A DNA stretch of 14,237 nt from CAZRHH01 sp964599885 (lineage in GTDB: Bacteria > Chloroflexota > Dehalococcoidia > DSTF01 > JACRBR01). The stretch lies in NCBI GenBank assembly GCA_964599885.1, contig CAZRHH010000077.1:1-14237 (forward strand), read 5' to 3'. Below the pieces are notes generated by a model. That model did no database searches. It saw nothing but the letters and a program-made list of their open reading frames with translations, and was not told where the DNA came from. Positions within the stretch are counted from its first letter, which is position 1, and each line of letters begins with the position of its first letter. The position numbers were made by a program, and so were the translations under genes. Below, piece by piece: positions 13,080 through 14,237 of this stretch.

Positions 13080-13673
13080 TTAGTCCATTCCCACGCGGCG
13101 ATGGAGCGCGAGTACCGTCGGCCGTGAGGCGTCGGTCGCGACGCGCTCGATGACGTCCCCCACCTCCAGCGTGCCCGGTTCGATGACGCTCGCGTAGAAG
13201 CCGGTGCGGCCGGTTTCGCGCATCTTCTCTTTGAACTCGGGCATGCCCATGCGGATATCGAGCTTGTAACACGGGCCGCGCGGCTCGGTCACTTCGAGGA
13301 GCGCGTCGCCGGCCCTGAGCCGATCGCCGACGTGGATCTCTTCTTCGGTCAAGCCACTCACGGTGAGATTCTCGCCGAACTGGCCGAAGGGCAGTTCGCG
13401 CCCAAGTTCGGTGGCCCAGGTGGCATAGTGCGCCGCCGGGTAGATGTACACGGCCTTGCGGTCGCCGCCGTGTACCTGTCGTCCCTTGAAGACGCGCGTG
13501 TCCGCCTGCCCATCACCTTCGAGGCCCCACAGTCGCACGGCCACCGGGCCTTCCACGGGCGACTTGAAGATGCCGGTCACGACCGTGTGCTGTTCGCCGT
13601 CCGCACCCGGCACCGTCACAGCAGTTGGCTGGCCGACGTTGACGGAGAGAATCTTCAATTCAGTGCCGGGCAT
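13080..13673 (-). CDS. MOSC-domain protein (YiiM-like)
   Basis: 197 aa. Signature parts: GLEGDGQADTRVF, VHGGDRKAVYIYPAAHYATWATELG, PFGQFGENLTVSGLTEEEIHVGDRLRAGDALLEVTEPRGPCYKLDIRMG. The cysteine in PRGPC matches the conserved MOSC cysteine thought to carry sulfur or contact the molybdenum cofactor. Known: YiiM relatives reduce N-hydroxylated compounds such as 6-hydroxylaminopurine; other MOSC proteins handle Moco sulfuration. Compared with the usual QADLRVHGG, a few residues (FKGRQ) are inserted before VHGG. Start ATG at 13673 with AAGGAG nine bases upstream; 29 longer-frame codons are excluded. No Moco genes are nearby. Confidence 0.9.
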   Translation of the reverse strand: MPGTELKILSVNVGQPTAVTVPGADGEQHTVVTGIFKSPVEGPVAVRLWGLEGDGQADTRVFKGRQVHGGDRKAVYIYPAAHYATWATELGRELPFGQFGENLTVSGLTEEEIHVGDRLRAGDALLEVTEPRGPCYKLDIRMGMPEFKEKMRETGRTGFYASVIEPGTLEVGDVIERVATDASRPTVLALHRRVGMD

Positions 13674-13789
13674 GCGTCGTTGCTCCTTATCTGTCCGATG
13701 AACCGTAGCATGAGCGAGGGGACGGGGTGCGGTCGTGCGGCAGGAGGAGTTCCGAAGCAAGGATTCATCGCGTCGTTCGCGGGGCGTAA

Positions 13790-13931
13790 GCGGAGCTAAT
13801 GGTCATTGCAGAATCAGATGATCCCGCAGTTCGCCACACCCCACCCCGCGCCCGCGGGCTGAAAGCCCGCGCCACGTGTTGTTTGGGGTTCGGGCGGGCG
13901 ACTCTATTTTCGCAATGACGATAAGCTCCGC
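13790..13931. mobile_element. 142-bp MITE-like element with 20-bp terminal inverted repeats
   Basis: The left end GCGGAGCTaATgGTCATTGC (13790-13809) and the reverse complement of the right end, GCGGAGCTtATcGTCATTGC (13931-13912), match at 18 of 20 positions. Inside is a perfect hairpin GCGGGCT-GAA-AGCCCGC (13854-13870). There is no room for a protein. A related, decayed copy lies at 1791-1926. No clear target-site duplication is seen. The rest of this 386-nt gap (13674-13789, 13932-14047) shows no gene. Confidence 0.65.
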
Positions 13932-14047
13932 CACTACGACGGGATGCATGCATGTGATCGCGGCCATTAGATGGGTGACGCCTGGTCCATCCCGGAGAAC
14001 GCTGCGCGCTTTGCTTCTTCGCGGGTGAAGCCGCGCTCGTTGCTCGC

Positions 14048-14053
14048 TACACT
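14048..14053 (+). promoter_or_regulatory. -10 box TACACT for the BatA-like gene
   Basis: TACACT (TANNNT), then CAACGG, then GTG: the 6-nt gap of a leaderless transcript. GTGAAG 17 nt upstream is a weak -35. Confidence 0.45.
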
Positions 14054-14059
14054 CAACGG

Positions 14060-14237
14060 GTGGACACATTTCGGTTTGAGGCGCCGTGGATGCTTGCGCT
14101 GCTTGGTGCGCTGCCGATTGTGGCCGCGCTGGCGTGGGGGCGGCGCGGTGGCGGCGGGGTGCGGATGGGGTCGCTGGCGGCGGATGTGGCGCGCCTGCGC
14201 GCCGACTATAACGCGCGCATCGTCCCGGCGATGACCG
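14060..14237 (+). CDS. BatA / aerotolerance-regulator N-terminal domain protein, 5' part only
   Basis: 59 codons from GTG, cut by the window end. They read FRFEAPWMLALLGALPIVA, then a hydrophobic segment, a GRRGGGG basic turn and VRMGSLAADVARLR. This is the PWxLLLLLLLP...RRR...F/MSSL layout of the BatA N-terminal region, where the first membrane helix is followed by a basic stretch and a strand before a von Willebrand A domain or further helices. Known: such proteins form membrane VWA modules near MoxR ATPases. The VWA domain itself lies beyond the window, so the call rests on this short start and the leaderless-type -10. Confidence 0.6.
   Translation, partial: MDTFRFEAPWMLALLGALPIVAALAWGRRGGGGVRMGSLAADVARLRADYNARIVPAMT

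Overview
The window is a 14.2-kb piece of a high-GC bacterial chromosome that carries housekeeping and accessory metabolic genes. It has no phage, plasmid, CRISPR, rRNA or tRNA signal. The organism cannot be named from this sequence alone. High GC, TANNNT -10 boxes placed almost on the start codon (leaderless-type expression), GTG/TTG starts and intergenic space filled with short palindromic repeats suit a Chloroflexota-like lineage, but that is an inference.

Layout, left to right. Bases 1-756 hold a short-chain dehydrogenase (SDR) whose NAD(P)-binding N-terminus is missing. The first ~70 bases instead read well on the minus strand as part of a secreted repeat protein, so this edge looks like a rearrangement or assembly junction. 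A lone hypothetical protein follows (853-1785), then ~400 nt made almost wholly of repeats (1786-2190). Next is a minus-strand block transcribed right to left: NarL/NarX-type histidine kinase, response regulator, PhoD-like phosphatase lipoprotein and RidA-family protein. Kinase/regulator and PhoD/RidA are each joined by ATGA stop/start overlaps, and only 37 nt separate the two pairs.

The next block has a monofunctional proline dehydrogenase (minus), a ComB-like 2-phosphosulfolactate phosphatase (plus) and ProA, glutamate-5-semialdehyde dehydrogenase (minus). The first and last of these both make glutamate semialdehyde/P5C. Bases 10410-11448 are a 1-kb non-coding stretch with a strong orphan terminator, hairpin-rich repeats, a run of seven consecutive hairpins and a heptamer satellite. 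It ends in a good promoter for a second, complete SDR of the (3R)-hydroxyacyl-CoA dehydrogenase type, which is closed by a terminator. A small membrane-anchored hypothetical protein and a convergent MOSC-domain protein follow. After a 142-bp MITE-like element the window runs out in the first 59 codons of a BatA-type membrane protein.

The most distinctive content is non-coding. Palindromic repeats that start with GTAG (REP-like) recur in one orientation only; one pair shows a compensatory base-pair change, and one element supplies the stop codon of the RidA gene. They sit beside a MITE-like element with 20-bp inverted ends, heptamer satellites and a candidate structured RNA region. No clear new multi-gene defence or biosynthetic system is visible.
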